Both the position numbers and the translations under genes were made by a program. This document shows, piece by piece, positions 10,217-20,865 of a DNA stretch of 64,000 nucleotides; the first letter of the stretch is position 1; each line of letters begins with the position of its first letter. The notes beneath the pieces were generated by a model. That model saw nothing but the letters and a program-made list of their open reading frames with translations. It did no database searches and was not told the origin of the DNA. Origin of the DNA: Carposina sasakii (lineage: Eukaryota; Arthropoda; Insecta; Lepidoptera; Carposinidae); contig CP053152.1 of NCBI GenBank assembly GCA_014607495.2, forward strand, positions 3,968,001 to 4,032,000, read 5' to 3'.

Positions 10217-12120
10217 AGGTACATGCAGGTAGAATACAGCATTTTTATAATGACTGGCTTAAAATTACAGAAAATCCATTAATACTTAAGTGGATTTCAG
10301 AAGGTTATACAATACCATTTTCATGTAAAATTTATCAAAATAGTATACCGTGTAATATTTTATCAGATACTGAGGAAGCCGATATGTTGGTAGCCATAAA
10401 CAATTTATTAGATCTTGGTGCCGTTTCCACCTGTGAGCGCTCTAGTGGCGATTTCCTATCACCTATATTTTTGGCTCCAAAACCCAATGGAGGGAAACGG
10501 TTCATTTTAAATTTAAAGTCCCTAAATAAATTCATTCCAAGGTTCCATTTCAAGATGGAGGATTATAGGACAGCAGCAAGACTTATCGCTAAAGATGGCT
10601 ATTTGGCGACTATAGATCTTAAAGAAGCCTATCTATTGGTTCCAATTTGCGAGTCTGATAAAAAATTCCTTCGCTTTATATTTAATAGTAAAGTTTACCA
10701 ATTTAATGCTCTGCCCTATGGTTTATCGGTAGCTCCGCGAGTTTTTTCTAAAATAATGAAAGAAGTAATATCTTTCCTTAGAGCACGCGGGCACAAATCT
10801 GTGATTTATCTGGACGACATTTTATGTATCGGCGATACCTACTGTGAGTGTATCGCTAATGTAAATGCAACCTTGGAATTGTTACAAAGTTTAGGTTTTG
10901 TTGTAAATTTTAATAAAAGTAGCCTCCAACCCCAGAAAACTTGCAAATTTTTAGGCTTCGTGTTTAACACAATAGATTTGTGTATTCAATTGCCTTCAGA
11001 TAAAATAAATAGGATAGCACAATTAGTCACAAAATTTTCCACCTTACCGACTTGTACTATCAGAGAGTTTTCTCAGCTCATTGGGGTTCTCGTCTCAGCC
11101 TGTCCAGCAGTCAAGTATGGTTGGCTATACACAAAAGCGTTAGAACAACAAAAATATCGGTCATTGTTACAACACAATAACAATTTTGAAGCAAAAATTA
11201 AACTTCCTCCAGATATTTTACCGGACCTATTATGGTGGAAGCTTAATATTTTAGAACCATCAAATCTTATGAGACCTGATGAAATGTTTTCCATTGAGAT
11301 CTTTACAGATGCTTCCAGGACGGGCTGGGGCGCGTACTGTAATAATAAAAGGGTGAATGGAGGTTGGAAAAATGATGAGTTATGTCACCACATTAACTAT
11401 TTAGAGCTTCTTGCCATTTTCATGGGCCTTAAATGTTTCGCTAAAAATCTCTCCAAGTGTTCTATTTTATTAAGAGTAGACAACACAACAGCCATAAGTT
11501 ACATAAATCGTATGGGAGGCATACAATTTTGTCACTTAAATAGTTTAGCTAGGTCAATTTGGCAGTGGTGCGAGAGGCGCAGTATTTGGCTCTATGCATC
11601 GTATATTAATACGAAAGATAACGTAGAAGCAGATGAAGAATCTCGAAAAATCAACATTGACACAGAGTGGGAACTGGCAGATTGGGCTTTCCAATCTTTA
11701 GTTTACAGTCTGGGTCAACCAGTAATAGATCTTTTTGCCTCTCGGACCAATGCTAAATGTAAGGACTATATCTCCTGGAAGAGGGACCCAGATGCTGTAT
11801 CAGTTGATGCGTTTACAGTCCATTGGGGCGATTACTTTTTCTACGCATTTCCCCCCTTTTCCCTAATACTTAAATGCTTGAGAAAAATCGTTCACGATAA
11901 AGCCACGGGAATTTTGGTATTTCCCTACTGGACAGGACAGCCATGGTTTCCTCTTCTCAAAAGTATGTTAGCATCAGACATAATATTCTTTACTCCTAAA
12001 AGAGATCTCCTCTCATCACGTTACAGATCCTCTCACCCGATGTACAAGAGGCTTACCCTGGGGGCCGCGAAGCTCTCAGGATCGCATTTTCACGGCGAAA
12101 CATACCAGAGACAGCTTTAG
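10217..12120 (+). CDS. pol: DIRS Pol: reverse transcriptase, RNase H, methyltransferase-like domain
   Basis: Replication polyprotein. The first ATG is at 10384, but the frame is open upstream through 10012 and the segment 10217-10383 already looks like the RT N-terminus, so translation probably enters by -1 frameshift from gag. Numbered from the ATG (578 aa): RT spans about 20-210 with the catalytic Asp in TIDLKEAY (D78) and YLDD at 142-145. RNase H spans about 302-425 with the acidic residues in FTDAS (D309), YLELLA (E341), RVDNTTA (D366) and EADEESR (D417). The C-terminal domain, about 440-550, has DLFASR, SWKRDP, YAFPPF and GQPWFPLL, characteristic of the DIRS DAM-like methyltransferase module. 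All key RT and RNase H residues are intact. The recombinase frame overlaps the end, open from 12000. Confidence 0.93.
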
Positions 12121-12125
12121 ATTTA

Positions 12126-13046
12126 ATGCTAACATCCTTATCAGATAGTACCTTAAAACAGTACTCTTGTAGTTATACGACATGGTGGCATTTCTGTTGT
12201 AGTAATAAATTGAATTTTTATAATCCTGCCATTTCAGACGTCTTACATTTTCTGTCAGAGCAGTTTAATAAAGGTAGTTCTTATGGCACCATCAATAGTC
12301 ACCGTTCCGCATTGTCTCTGCTAATCGGTAATAATTTAGGTTCAGACGAAAATATAAGACGTCTTTTGAAGGGCATATTTAAAGCCAAGCCTCTAGCCCC
12401 TAAGTATGTTAATACTTGGGATCCAAAAACTGTGCTTGATTTTTTATCAAATTGGTTTCCTAACAAAAATTTGACCCTTGAACGGATTACCAAAAAACTA
12501 TGTGTTCTTTTGGCCCTTTGTACTGGTCAAAGAGTACAAACTCTTTCATTAATACGGGTGTCAACGGCATATAAGTGTTCAATTGCTTGGAATATTCCCA
12601 TTATAGACATGATTAAAACATCTGGAGTTGGAAGAGATCAACCAGTATTGGTCCTTCCCTACTTCAAGGAAAATCCTAATATCTGTCCAGCGACAACTTT
12701 AGATGATTATTTTGATAGGACATCTAATTTACGATCAAATGATTTAGATAATCTTTTTATAACAGTTAAGAAGCCTCACAGAAAGGCTTCTTCACAGACG
12801 ATTAGCAGGTGGATCAAGCAGACACTAGCGGAGAGTGGCGTCGACGTGACGGTGTTTAGTGCACACAGCACGCGACACGCATCCACTTCGGCCGCAGCCT
12901 CCGCCGGGGTCAATATTGACATTATCAGAAAGACAGCAGGCTGGACCACCTCGTCTCAATCATTTGCTCGATTTTATAATCGTCCCATTTTAGATAAAAA
13001 TGTATTTGCCACATCTGTTTTTTCATTAAGTAATGATGATGAATGA
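12126..13046 (+). CDS. DIRS tyrosine recombinase (integration enzyme)
   Basis: Catalyses strand exchange that inserts the circular DNA intermediate into the genome. The 306-residue product has an N-terminal helical core-binding region (about 1-85) and a C-terminal catalytic domain. Catalytic residues are visible: first Arg in CTGQRVQTL (R136), HSTRH box (H247, R250), Trp in GWTTSSQ (W273) and nucleophilic Tyr in FARFYNRP (Y284). No stop or frameshift is seen. The ATG at 12126 is 5 nt after the pol stop, but the same frame is open from 12000 and reads ALRIAFSRRNIPETALDLML before this ATG. The protein may therefore start inside pol or be reached by a second -1 shift. AATAAA follows at 13096. 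Confidence 0.93.
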   Translation: MLTSLSDSTLKQYSCSYTTWWHFCCSNKLNFYNPAISDVLHFLSEQFNKGSSYGTINSHRSALSLLIGNNLGSDENIRRLLKGIFKAKPLAPKYVNTWDPKTVLDFLSNWFPNKNLTLERITKKLCVLLALCTGQRVQTLSLIRVSTAYKCSIAWNIPIIDMIKTSGVGRDQPVLVLPYFKENPNICPATTLDDYFDRTSNLRSNDLDNLFITVKKPHRKASSQTISRWIKQTLAESGVDVTVFSAHSTRHASTSAAASAGVNIDIIRKTAGWTTSSQSFARFYNRPILDKNVFATSVFSLSNDDE

Positions 13047-13095
13047 ATCTTTAATTATATCAGAAGTCTGACTAAATTTAAGTTTTAATGTAGTG

Positions 13096-13101
13096 AATAA
13101 A
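13096..13101 (+). terminator. Polyadenylation signal of the DIRS transcript
   Basis: An AATAAA hexamer lies 50 bp after the recombinase stop and before the internal complementary region, where a 3' end of the element's mRNA would be expected. Other AATAAA copies exist in this AT-rich DNA, so this is a positional inference. Confidence 0.45.
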
Positions 13102-13159
13102 ATATAAACTTTTTCAGTTAAATAATAAGTATTTTACTATATAAAATTGTCTCTAAACA

Positions 13160-13275
13160 TCTACTTGGTTATTATATCTGAAGAAGGAAGTGACGAAATA
13201 AAATAGATGATCAAACGAACTTCTCAAGTGAAGTTCGATCATTATTTTGTGAGTCACTTCCTTCGAAGATATAAA
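13160..13275. repeat. Internal complementary region of the DIRS element (hairpin)
   Basis: 13207-13275 is the reverse complement of 13466-13540, the extension outside the right ITR. 13160-13215 is a degenerate direct copy of the same extension. The two halves therefore also form a hairpin with each other (GGAAGTGAC near 13190 pairs with GTCACTTCC near 13252). In DIRS1 such a region is proposed to template joining of the element ends into a circle. Here I see complementarity to the right end but not to the left end. Confidence 0.7.
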
Positions 13276-13327
13276 TACCCTCCCAACCCAGAACCCTATA
13301 AAAGTTTAATTTATTCTTTCTCTAAAG

Positions 13328-13450
13328 GAATGAGGTACCGCCGCAGTGTTGTAGTACTAATCGATACTAAGGCGGTAGTAAAAAAAAAAAAAAAAACTAT
13401 CGATACCTGAATCGATACTGTTTAAAATAGTGCGAGATGCCTTGTAGGTA
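13328..13450 (-). repeat. Right inverted terminal repeat of the DIRS element
   Basis: Reverse complement of the left terminal repeat, with an A17 tract in place of T15. The TATCGATA palindrome recurs at 13398-13405. It is bounded inside by an inverted copy (13207-13275) and outside by the direct copy (13464-13540) of one roughly 75-bp segment. That is the arrangement expected of a DIRS internal complementary region pairing with the extended right end. Confidence 0.92.
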
Positions 13451-13463
13451 TAAAAGACTACTA

Positions 13464-13540
13464 CTTGGTTATTATATCTTCGAAGGAAGTGACTCACAAA
13501 ATAATGATCGAACTTCACTTGAGAAGTTCGTTTGATCATC
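13464..13540 (+). repeat. Right-end extension complementary to the internal region
   Basis: Outside the right ITR, this segment (start ACTACTTGGTTATTATATC, end TTTGATCATC) repeats in inverted form at 13207-13275. The match stops where the flanking 46-bp direct repeat begins, suggesting that the element ends at about 13540. Confidence 0.7.
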
Positions 13541-13586
13541 TAATTTTTCACTGTATAAAATCAATTTCTAATTTATTTTGTACCTA
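13541..13586 (+). repeat. 46-bp direct repeat at the right flank of the DIRS element
   Basis: Perfect copy of 8371-8416, directly abutting the right-end extension. Tyrosine-recombinase elements are not expected to make target-site duplications of this size, so its origin is unclear. Confidence 0.9.
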
Positions 13587-15082
13587 TATTCACTTGTTAC
13601 AAACAATTAATGGAGGTACCTAATTTCACAGTAATTTACTAATATGAATATAGATTACTATATAGATTTGTGCTTAGTTCCGCTCTCTATATCATTCAAC
13701 GTAATTATAGTTAATGCGATTAGAAAAGAGAAAACTATTTGCGATACTGCTGGATAAGTCCGACCATAAGCAGATTTCCTAATAAAAAAAGAGAGAAAGA
13801 ATAGGAAATGATTTTTACTTTTTACCTGTACTAATTATAAATTCCTCGAAGTATTTTAGTAGGCACCAAAATGTAGAGTATTAAAAACCTGGTTACTTGA
13901 AAACATAACTTGTATTCTTTATCCTGGTATAATTTATACTTATGTTTTCGGCTAATTTCTAAAGAAAAAATTGTGCGCTTCATATACCTACGAATACCTT
14001 TGATTGCGCAAAGACCAAAGTGCAGTCACGATACCCTTTTTACCAACTGTACTTTTTTTATTATTTAGTAACAATGTAATATAGGCATAAGAGTTTACAT
14101 AATCATATTATGCATGGTATACAAACACCACAATCTCAACGCTAGGCGGATTTCCTATTGAATTCTCTAAGCGCTTGTAAAGCTTCCTTCATTCTAATGC
14201 TGCATAGTTAGAAGAAAGTAGGAGGTGATTAATATTGGGAATAATTACTTTTGCTAATATCAATTATTACTGAATTAAAAAAGACTGCAATAAGAGACTA
14301 TCAACGCGATTACTTATTATATATACTCTACCAATATCAGTAGAGTCTTCTAGGGTTTTCATACAGAGATTTGAATTTAATATCAATAAATTCGCCGATT
14401 TATCTTGAACTCTAGTGTAGCAAATGGTCAATAAACCTTCTTTTTGCCATTAGCTTAAAAAATACATGAATTGTTTTTAAATATATTAAGAACATTATTT
14501 TTTACTATGATGCACATAGACGATATTTATCAGGATTCAGGTTTTAAAGCATCAGTTATGCAGTCCTTAAACCTCATTTAGCATTTCATTGACAATAAAG
14601 TTGCAAAAGCCCTACCTTTGTTTCGATCTCGCAACACATTCGAATTCGAGTTATAGTAAAACAATACAATTAAACCGTGCTTCCTATCGGCGTGCCCTTA
14701 CACGGATTGGTTTGCCTCGGGTTACACAATATCAAACTAACTCGGACTTTGGTCACGAAATGCATACTAGTGGTAGAGTTAGTAAAGTCAGTCGTCCAGT
14801 ACCAGTATTTAAACGATTACAACAAGTAAAATTGTAGAAAATAGGCCACATCGAACGGGATGGAGTGAAGATCTTTGGTTGGAGGCCCTTTGCGCCATCT
14901 AAGAGACACAGGAACTTAAATCTAGTAAGCCAACAACAGGGTTCATATTAACATAGAACATATCTCTTTTAGAGATAAGCACGCCTTTGTACATTTTTCT
15001 TTGTCATAAACTTTATTTGTGAAAACTTTACTGTGTACAATTATGAGTCAAGTGAATATTAGACAGTTTTATCAAAATTGTA
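13587..15082. other. Intergenic DNA
   Basis: No gene. 14840-14930 (ACGGGATGGAGTGAAG, TTTGCGCCATCTAAGAGACA) resembles a LINE 3' remnant. Confidence 0.55.
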
Positions 15083-15350
15083 ACCTAAAATGGCCGCGTG
15101 GTGCCGGCAGAGTAGAATTAGTACCACCCCATGTCTGCCCGTGGGTATCGTACAAGGCGATTAAGGGTTTCCGGGAGGTGGGCAGCAGCGCCTCTCGTGT
15201 TGACAACATAGTCCAAAATACAAACTGCGGTCACCAACCCGCCTGCCCAGCGTGGTGACTATGGGCAAATACCCCCCATGGCTTGTGGCGTGCCCTGGGG
15301 GACGCCTACGTCCAGCAGTGGACTGTAATAGGCTGATGATGATGATGAAC
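15083..15350 (+). mobile_element. LINE 3'-end repeat with GAT tail, copy 1
   Basis: Shares about 260 bp with 22080-22340 and, inverted, with 33205-33475. It starts near GGCCGCGTGGTGCCGGCAG and ends CAGCAGTGGACTGTAATAGG then CTGATGATGATGATG. GAT-type simple-sequence tails mark the 3' ends of RTE/CR1-like LINEs in Lepidoptera. ORFs over it are not genes. Confidence 0.75.
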
Positions 15351-15639
15351 CTAAAATAGTCCAAGCAGAGAGGTACGTGTGGCCTGAGCTATTTACGTCT
15401 AGTCTAGCGAACACAATCAAATAACGGCCACCGAACGAAGTTATTATTATCAAATAGATAGGAAAATAAGTATACAAATCTTAATAATAACTAAGTTAAA
15501 TTTAACACACTTATCAATACAGTTGCACTACTGATACAATATGGTTATATCTGAATTGTAAAAAAATCAACAGGTAACTAACTTCTGTGGCAGTTCAGAG
15601 TTTACCACGAACAGTTGATAGTACACTAGATTGTATTAT

Positions 15640-15765
15640 ACATATATGTATTATAATCACGCCTTTATCCCTTACCAGAGCACCAAGGGCCGATAGAACC
15701 ACATGGTGCCACTTCTGACCAATTTTGAGGATATAGTTGAGATGTACAAGTTCTGCATATAATAT
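15640..15765. repeat. Dispersed repeat family G, copy
   Basis: Matches 25018-25140 from ATAATCACGCCTTTATCCCT to GATGTACAAGTTC. Confidence 0.6.
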
Positions 15766-15982
15766 TAAAATACCACTATCGATAGCTGTTAATTTTTTTT
15801 CAAAGACATAATGCCTCACAACAGAAGCAACTCGCTATGCCTTTATAATATATTACATACGACGATGTACACAAGGCTGTGTTCCCCTAAACGTGGGTAG
15901 CCAGAACTGCAGGATCATAATGGAGATCCCATAGTCACATTTACCATAGCGCAGATAAATGTAAATGATCAGTGACAAATTA

Positions 15983-16384
15983 CAAAAGTTATCGTCTGCG
16001 AGAATTCCCGAGTTCATTAGTCGACTCTTAGGAGATGAGCTGGAGTAGATATTCTACAGGGTGTAACATAAGGGGTATGTTAAGCGAAAAGCTATGAAAA
16101 TAGCCCACCATAGAAAACCTATTCCCAAATTTTGAGACTCGAAATCGAATGTTAATTTTTCCAATTAGTATGCAGAATTCCTAAACAACTCAGGAATGTT
16201 CATACAAAAAATAAACATGTGATTTCGAGTCTTAAATTTTGGGATTATATTCCTTATAATGGTCTATATTCATAGCTTTTCGCTTAACATACCCTTTTTG
16301 TTACACCCTGTAGAATATCTACGTCAGCTCATCTCCTAAGAGTCGACTAATGAACTCGGGAATTCTCGCAGGCGATAACTTTTG
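15983..16384. mobile_element. Large palindrome containing a foldback MITE (family E)
   Basis: The MITE core 16055-16312 begins TACAGGGTGTAAC and ends GTTACACCCTGTA, with two arms that pair along most of their length. Here the inverted repeat continues about 70 bp beyond the MITE on both sides: CGAGAATTCCCGAGTTCATT and AATGAACTCGGGAATTCTCG flank symmetrically. The other copies do not have this extension. Confidence 0.8.
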
Positions 16385-17708
16385 CATAACTACCCCCAGC
16401 ACATGACCTTAAATATTTTTCTAAATAGATAACAGTTTTTAATATCATTGTTCTTTTCCTTATTAGGTACTTTATTTAAATCCTGTTACGTAATATCTGA
16501 TTATTTTTCACAACCATCAGTCGCTTAACAAATAGTAGTGCTAAATAATCGAGAACTTGCAAATTTCTCGATTACATAACCCGGCGTGTACAGCTTATCG
16601 GATTTACGGACAGGTGTCAATTTGGCGGAGTTTAAATAATGTAGAAAGTCCAACTGAACTGGTTGTTGGCAGAAATGGAGTATTCGACGACTTCAGCCGA
16701 CCTTGCGAACAAGTTGTCAGGAACCTACTAAGGATTACTACATCGAGAGGTGAACGAGAGTGGAAAGGTTACACTAGTGTAGCGTTAGGTTAGTGGAATA
16801 ATTTGTGATGTGTTGTGCTTGTTCTAGGTTCTAGGTGATATTATTAGTAGAGTTCTAACTTGTCCCACAGCAGAGTAAAAGCTTTGCCCTTTTTAGCACT
16901 CTACAAGCCACACAATTTCTTAGTGAATTTATCTGAGTATGTTCCAGCACTTAGTTAAACATCTATAAGTATTACCTCAAATTTATCCTGTGTCCTTCCC
17001 AAAATAAATTGATCCCAATCTAAAATAAATATATGTGTGAAACAAAATGAGGGCAAAGTTTTAAAAACTTTGTCCACTTTAAGTGACTAAACCTTGACTG
17101 TGATTATATGTTGATAATGGCAATAAAAATAATTAAAATTTCGATAGCAAAATATTATAAAAGGATTGTCTCTGCAATGATTATCCTTGAACTAATTGTC
17201 ACAGAAAACAATACAAAACTTATCGCCGGAATATTTTGATTAAACAACAATAAATTACGAGATATGGTATTCGCTGATATTGGTCAGAGTGAACACATCA
17301 AACTTGTAATGCAGTAGGAAAACTTTTTCTCTTGCATTTATCGCTACGCTTGACCAGCCATATATTATACCTATGGCTTCTTTGCAGAAATAGAAGCTTT
17401 GCCAAATTATCTTTTCACGAAATACAACAATATTCTCTATATATCTGCTGCTGCTCTTGTTCATAATCTTTTCCATTACGGATGTTGATCAAACTTTACT
17501 TTATAGGCATGAATGTATAAAGAATAACGGACAGAGTGTTGTGACTACACAGAGTGAAGCATTCATAGTAGGTAAGCTCGGCAACGATATTCCATGGAGT
17601 AGGGATGTGTATTGACGCGTTATTCACACACACATACAAACCATAGTAAGCTCGGCGCCCACTGGAAAATACGCACACATGCCCAACGCGCTGCCATTTC
17701 GGTGCTTC

Positions 17709-17916
17709 AAGGCTCGAGCACACCGATGCGTGTGCGTGCACGTAAGTGTAGACGTATACGTACCTCTGAGTTGTAATGTATGGAACTGTATAGGCACGGG
17801 CAGACCGGATGCGTATGCGTAGACGTAAGCATAGACGTTAAGCGGTGACAGTTCAGAGGTACGTGTACGTCTACGCTTACGTGCACGCATACGCATCCGG
17901 TGTGCTCGAGCCTTCA
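17709..17916. repeat. CpG-rich foldback with six-base periodicity
   Basis: AAGGCTCGAGCACACCG at 17709 pairs with CCGGTGTGCTCGAGCCTT at 17899-17916, and about 60 bp of arm match with a few substitutions. The arms and the centre consist of NNCGTA-like hexamers (TGCGTA TGCGTA GACGTA AGCATA GACGTT at 17809-17838). No ORF with family features. Confidence 0.7.
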
Positions 17917-18448
17917 ATCTGTGCAGTGACAGCATTTCGTCCGTTGTTCTTTAAACGTTCATGCTTATAGGTACGTCAGATTACTCGTAACATGTAGGCT
18001 ACATAGTTCACGTAGACGAAATTACGGTAGTAGTATTATTCTAGTAGGTATTCTGGTGTTGCCAATGACGTTGTAGTATAGAAAAGTTTGCATGATGTAC
18101 TCTTTCCTGTAGATACTCAAGTTATCTGTGGCTTTACTGCATCTTATACCAACTATATCGCTGTCGGTATTGACTAGGCCTTTGTTCTAAACTTATTTGT
18201 AATGGAGTATTATTTTGTCGTTTGACATTTGTTCCGGACCTTAGGCAATATTTTGACATATTGTTGCAAAAGTAATGTTTATTTATCTAACAAATGAATT
18301 ATCTTATAGCTCTAACATTCGCATTGGTATGGTATGTCATACGAGTATGTCAATGCTTTTTGATATAATAATATGACAGTTGACAACATAATCATGGTAA
18401 TGCCACGGCACGTCAAATCTAAGTATCCGTTTGTTTCTGTTTCATTTA

Positions 18449-18600
18449 TATAGGATGTAACAGAAGGGATGTTTTAAGCAAAATGCTTAATAAAAGCCTA
18501 AATAGAGAACCTATCCCTAAAATGACTTTTTTACTATTCTATTACAGATTTTATAGAAAAAACCTAAATACTAAAGGATATTCATACAATGCTATACTAT
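18449..18600. mobile_element. Decayed foldback MITE family E
   Basis: ATAGGATGTAACAGAAGGGA and AATAGAGAACCTATCCC remain; the other arm is not recognisable. Confidence 0.5.
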
Positions 18601-20782
18601 AAAAATAGCTGACAACATAGCTGACTCGAAATCACATACATATGACATGTCTGATGGAAAGACACCCTAACTTAAGGTAAACAACCTATGAGATGTATTC
18701 GTCGTTGGGCAGAAACAACATGCCAGCGGTGGTTCTTTAAAAGTATTATCTTTCTCCACTAAGTTATTTTCTCTTTCCCAACAACTGGAGGTTATTACTG
18801 AAGGAAACTCTATCAGATTGTGAGGATTTTTCACAATCGTTGTCACGATACGCCCGTATCTACTAAAATCATGTCTTTGTTTGCATTGAAAACGATAATT
18901 TGTACAATTGTACTCGTTTTGTAATTCGGACCAAAATTAATTTTACGATAAGGTATCATTGAGATTTTAACAAGCCATAATTACAGTGTTCCATAATTCC
19001 ACAGCAATATTTATGTGGGATTAATTATTTGTTTCTAATTTCTTTATCTGATGTTGGGATTGATTACGAGTATATATAATTATGTCATATATCTCTAATG
19101 GCTCTCTCTATCTCTCGGTCCTGTACGTCATCTGGAAAGTGAACTCTTTTTCCCCGGTTAAGCGTGGGCCCAAAAGTTGGCAGCATCCTACATCGGTTAA
19201 TGCGGGATTCCCCCATTTAAGTCGTTATTTAAGCCCCCTTACTAATTTTCATACGAGACGTTCCTATGAACGCTAAGTTGCTAGCTCATAGTCTAAGAGT
19301 ACCTAGCCCCTGAGTTCTTTAGTCGTCTTTTACGACATGCACGGAAGGAGATGCAGATAATGTATTTTAAAGCTCTGCAATAGCAAGGGAACTGTTACCA
19401 AATCAAATATAACAATAACCAATAAAAAAAGAAAGGAGAAATATAGCTATTACAATGTAATGATTTCTCTTCGTCATTAGCCGCGTTAATTAATGCACGA
19501 TAGTTAAATGAATCGAGGTCTACTTTCGTAAGATAAAGCCTGATTGTGTATAGACACTAATTAAATACTGAGTACACTTAACATGTTGACTGAAATACCG
19601 GAAAATTGTAACGAAAACTATGATTGAGTAGGTAGATATGTGCTTAACTGTCGACATTATAATAGCATATTTATATTAACATATTACAACTGTCGGACTA
19701 ATTATCCAATTTATAACAACTTGTCACTGCCATCTGGCCCTGCTATACTAAACGTGGCTGTAAGATCTGATTTATGATCATGCAGTTCTACTAGTAGTAT
19801 CTATCCTATATTGGTATCATAGCCGAGTGTATGAATGAACCAATCACTGTTATGCTATGGACTTCCTATGGTCAAAATGATGCTAATGATAATAGGAAGT
19901 AGGGATGTATTTCTTACCGTCTCTACGTACATTATCCGCTAAACTATAGTTAAACACGAAATAGTACATCTACTGAGAATAAATAAGACAACATTATTAG
20001 AACTAAGTACTCTATTTTCCTTGTAAAACATAAAGTGCTTAATCTGCTTCAACCGCTACCTAAAACTTAGAAGGTGTGTTCTTTATATGCGTAGGCATCC
20101 AGAATTCAAATTTAAAATATTTCAAAATGCCACAGAAACGGATACTAACGGGATTTCTAAAGTTTACTCGTACGAAGTCGCGGACGCTCACTAGTCTGTA
20201 TATAAAAGTGTTATGTAAAATATAGAGCAGTTAAAACCCTATACTTAGCACTTCTCTAGTGGAAAATTAATGACCCATTTACCTATCAGTTACTCATTAG
20301 TATGAATCAGTGGTCCTTGCAAGGGGCATTTCCATTATAAAATTCTTTTAATTTTTTTACTGGCTATACATAAAGTTTTTATTTTGTGCAATACGCGGGA
20401 AATGATTCATTGCTTGAATTTCCTACAGAAAACGTAGATAAATATCTATACTATAGTTAGACTAACTAAGGGACGTTATCTAGTAAGGCAGTACTGTCTA
20501 TTGTCTTGTCTATACATATTTATGATGAAATATGAAATCGACATTTTGTTTTTTTTTTCTGTAGTGCACTGGGACGACGGTCACAGGAAATAGGAAGACA
20601 AACAAAACGTTTTGCAAAATTGTAGCTACCTATGTCAAGTCTGTCAAAAGAATTTAACTATATTCTTCTCATTTGTTTCCTCTCACGTGTTAAATACTCG
20701 TAGTAGAAAGGGTTTCATCGTTAAATGGAAAATTAAAATCTGGGGTCCACACTCATTCACTATATTATATGTACATAGCTAA

Positions 20783-20865
20783 ACAGGATTCAACAAAAGG
20801 GAATGTTAATCGAAACACTATGAAAACAGCCCACTTTAGAGAACCTATCCAAAAATTTGATACTT
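20783..20865. mobile_element. Half copy of MITE family E
   Basis: ACAGGATTCAACAAAAGGG, AATGTTAATCGAAACACTAT, CAGCCCACTTTAGAGAACCT match one arm only. Confidence 0.55.

Larger units (their letters stand above)
8411..13540 (+). mobile_element. Complete DIRS-type tyrosine-recombinase retrotransposon
   Basis: This element replicates by reverse transcription and is expected to integrate through a tyrosine recombinase rather than a DDE integrase. What is seen: inverted terminal repeats (8411-8531 and 13328-13450), spliced gag, pol with RT, RNase H and a methyltransferase-like C-terminus, a tyrosine recombinase ORF, an AATAAA signal at 13096, and an internal complementary region beside the right ITR. 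This order and the inverted ends match the DIRS1 group. No LTRs, protease or DDE integrase are visible. The ITRs differ only in the length of their poly-T/poly-A tract, and all three ORFs are open, so the copy looks young and may be competent. The outer right limit is uncertain: the right ITR is followed by an 89-bp extension (13452-13540) that matches an inverted internal copy. Perfect 46-bp direct repeats lie just outside. Confidence 0.93.

Noticed and set aside
13207..13539. Two ORFs, one on each strand, starting with the same residues (MIKRTSQVKF)
   Set aside because: They are the two arms of the DIRS inverted segment (13207-13275 and 13466-13540) read in opposite directions, not genes.
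16740..16800. Possible telomere-type TTAGG repeat
   Set aside because: Only one or two units (TTAGGTTAG) are present; chance in this sequence.
17255..17476. Minus-strand ORF with hydrophobic segments, considered as a receptor exon
   Set aside because: It has none of the odorant or gustatory receptor signatures and no convincing splice sites.
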